The notes under the pieces: generated by a model
Database searches by the model: none
Told to the model about the DNA's origin: nothing
What the model saw: the letters and a program-made list of their open reading frames with translations, nothing else
Assembly (NCBI GenBank): GCA_900555105.1
Contig: USJP01000122.1
Span: 1-5,784, forward strand
Direction of reading: 5' to 3'
DNA: 5,784 nucleotides
From: an uncultured Coriobacteriaceae bacterium
GTDB lineage: Bacteria > Actinomycetota > Coriobacteriia > Coriobacteriales > UMGS124
Shown: in pieces, positions 5,040-5,784 of the stretch
How the letters are laid out: every line of letters starts with the position of its first letter
Position numbering within the stretch: the first letter of the stretch is position 1
Program-made: the position numbers and the translations under genes

Positions 5040-5603
5040 TTACTCGGTGCAATCCTCAGCTGCAGGCTCAACAACCTGGTCGCCAGATTCAGGCTCCTCG
5101 GCCTTGTCGGCGTCGGAATCCACAGGTGCTCCGTCGGCTGCAACGCCTTCCTCGCGCTGCAACGCAACCAAACCGCTGACGATTGGCTTCGTACCGGCGG
5201 GATAGAGCGTGGGGGCAGGACCGGCATAGACAAAGTCGGCCTCGAACGTGAAGCCTTCGGCATCCTTGGTGTAAAGCAGCACGAGAATGTAAGCGTCGGC
5301 GCTTCCGCGATCGGCGACCTCAGCCACGATGCAGTCAAGCGTGCCGTCATCGGTCTCGACGTCGCCGTCGTAGCACAGCACATATGCCTCAGGCATGTCC
5401 TGGGCAACGAGCATCTTCACGCTCTCGCGCACGCCCTCCGGAGAGGATGCGGGGTGGTCGTTGACCTCGACGCCCTCATCGACAACCGTCACGGTGAACG
5501 GATCGAACTGCCCCATGGTATTGAGGCGCTGTTGAGCCTCGTTGAAGGCAAAGTTGAGCGCCTGCTGGGCGTTGTCGGAAATCTGAAGGGTCACTTGATC
5601 CAT
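5040..5603 (-). CDS. Protein of unknown function with acidic C-terminal tail
   Basis: I do not recognise the family. The protein is 187 residues from the ATG at 5603-5601 (MDQVTLQISDNAQ). There is no signal peptide or membrane segment, so it is probably cytoplasmic. An amphipathic helical start (about 8-30) is followed by an alternating hydrophobic, strand-like body (FDPFTVTVVDEGVEV 33-47; AYVLCYDGDVETDDGTLDCIVAEV 73-96; AYILVLLYT 104-112; FTFEADFVYAG 118-128). The last 35 residues are a low-complexity Asp/Glu/Ala tail. The frame is open back to 5732, but that extension crosses the terminator and reads the 3' half of tRNA-Ser (TRVRIPLPPP), a known annotation artefact. The ribosome site is weak (GAGAAAG, 11 bases upstream). 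A GTG at 5639-5637, with AAGGG four bases before it, is an alternative start. It lies between tRNA-Ser and the rpsF promoter. Confidence 0.8.
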   Translation of the reverse strand: MDQVTLQISDNAQQALNFAFNEAQQRLNTMGQFDPFTVTVVDEGVEVNDHPASSPEGVRESVKMLVAQDMPEAYVLCYDGDVETDDGTLDCIVAEVADRGSADAYILVLLYTKDAEGFTFEADFVYAGPAPTLYPAGTKPIVSGLVALQREEGVAADGAPVDSDADKAEEPESGDQVVEPAAEDCTE

Positions 5604-5648
5604 GGCGTTGCTCGCTTTCTCGTCATGTTGTAACTGCACAAAGCCCTT

Positions 5649-5654
5649 AGTATA
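5649..5654 (-). promoter_or_regulatory. Candidate -10 box for the unknown gene
   Basis: TATACT on the minus strand, five of six matches, begins one base after the U-run of the tRNA-Ser terminator. Transcription would start near 5642, about 38 bases before the chosen ATG. The -35 position falls inside the terminator stem and shows no match. The same TATACT hexamer is used at the rpsF promoter candidate. Confidence 0.3.
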
Positions 5655-5655
5655 C

Positions 5656-5677
5656 AAAAAAAGCGCCATTCGGCGCT
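5656..5677 (-). terminator. Intrinsic terminator of tRNA-Ser
   Basis: Minus-strand RNA folds as AGCGCC, loop GAAU, GGCGCU, followed directly by U residues (seven T at 5662-5656, the first being the last base of the stem). It starts 14 bases after the CCA end of the tRNA. It ends the tRNA transcript and so excludes translation starts upstream of it for the next gene. Confidence 0.93.
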
Positions 5678-5690
5678 CTAAAAGTCTATC

Positions 5691-5783
5691 TGGCGGAGGG
5701 AGAGGGATTCGAACCCTCGTAGCCAGGGACACTGGCTAAACGGTTTTCGAGACCGCCGCATTCAACCACTCTGCCATCCCTCC
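5691..5783 (-). tRNA. tRNA-Ser (anticodon CGA), CCA encoded
   Basis: Reads serine codon UCG. It is complete at 93 bases including the encoded CCA (5693-5691). The acceptor stem is GGAGGGA with TCCCTCC, seven perfect pairs, then discriminator G. The D-arm has a 3-bp stem GCA/TGC. The anticodon stem is GCGGT/ACCGT, with loop CTCGAAA and anticodon CGA at 5749-5747. The long variable arm typical of serine tRNAs is present (AGCCAG/CTGGCT around TGTCC). The T-arm is GAGGG-TTCGAAT-CCCTC. A terminator follows within 15 bases. Its promoter lies outside the window. Confidence 0.98.
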
Positions 5784-5784
5784 A

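Noticed and set aside
1..5784. Mobile element, CRISPR array, phage or defence genes
   Set aside because: No transposase, integrase, spaced direct repeats, or toxin or nuclease motifs were seen. All the clear genes but one (the unknown protein) are recognisable core or conserved genes in a known order.

Overview
The window is a housekeeping stretch of a GC-rich bacterium, with every supported gene on the minus strand. Transcription therefore runs from high to low coordinates. Its content is ribosomal proteins, the single-strand DNA-binding protein, the replicative helicase and the start of purine synthesis. The order rpsF-ssb-rpsR-(YybS-like membrane protein)-rplI-dnaB-purA, the GC-rich codon choice, the cysteine-bearing bS18 and the SSB with a Gln/Pro/Ala/Tyr-rich linker suggest an actinomycetotal lineage. 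Class Coriobacteriia (Collinsella/Olsenella-like) is my best guess. That is inference from recognition, not a database result.

Layout in the direction of transcription. A complete tRNA-Ser with anticodon CGA (5691-5783) ends at a textbook intrinsic terminator (5656-5677). Next comes a 187-residue acidic-tailed protein of unknown function (5040-5603). About 340 bases without a convincing gene follow (4699-5039). This stretch is visibly more AT-rich than the genes and holds a long inverted repeat just after the unknown gene, a tandem 8-bp repeat, a -10 promoter match and a structured rpsF leader. A compact operon follows: rpsF (4408-4698), ssb (3862-4347), rpsR (3549-3809), a polytopic membrane protein of the DUF2232/YybS type (2539-3537) and rplI (1957-2487). 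The gaps are 60, 52, 11 and 51 bp, and a strong intrinsic terminator (1895-1927) closes the operon. dnaB (390-1772) and purA (239 to beyond base 1) follow as separate units; purA has an exact TATAAT -10 box.

Functional logic: bS6 and bS18 bind each other on the 30S platform, bL9 sits on the 50S subunit, and SSB and DnaB act at the replication fork. The cluster thus links ribosome building to DNA replication. PurA supplies AMP for both.

I found no mobile element, CRISPR array, phage gene or defence system. The points worth a second look are non-coding: the hairpin in the rpsF leader, two intercistronic hairpins inside the operon, the inverted repeat after the unknown gene, and the paired TTATGGAT repeats upstream of the rpsF promoter. 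The unrecognised acidic protein also deserves attention. Several start sites were corrected from the longest open frame: ssb, the membrane protein, and the unknown gene, whose longest frame runs back into the tRNA.
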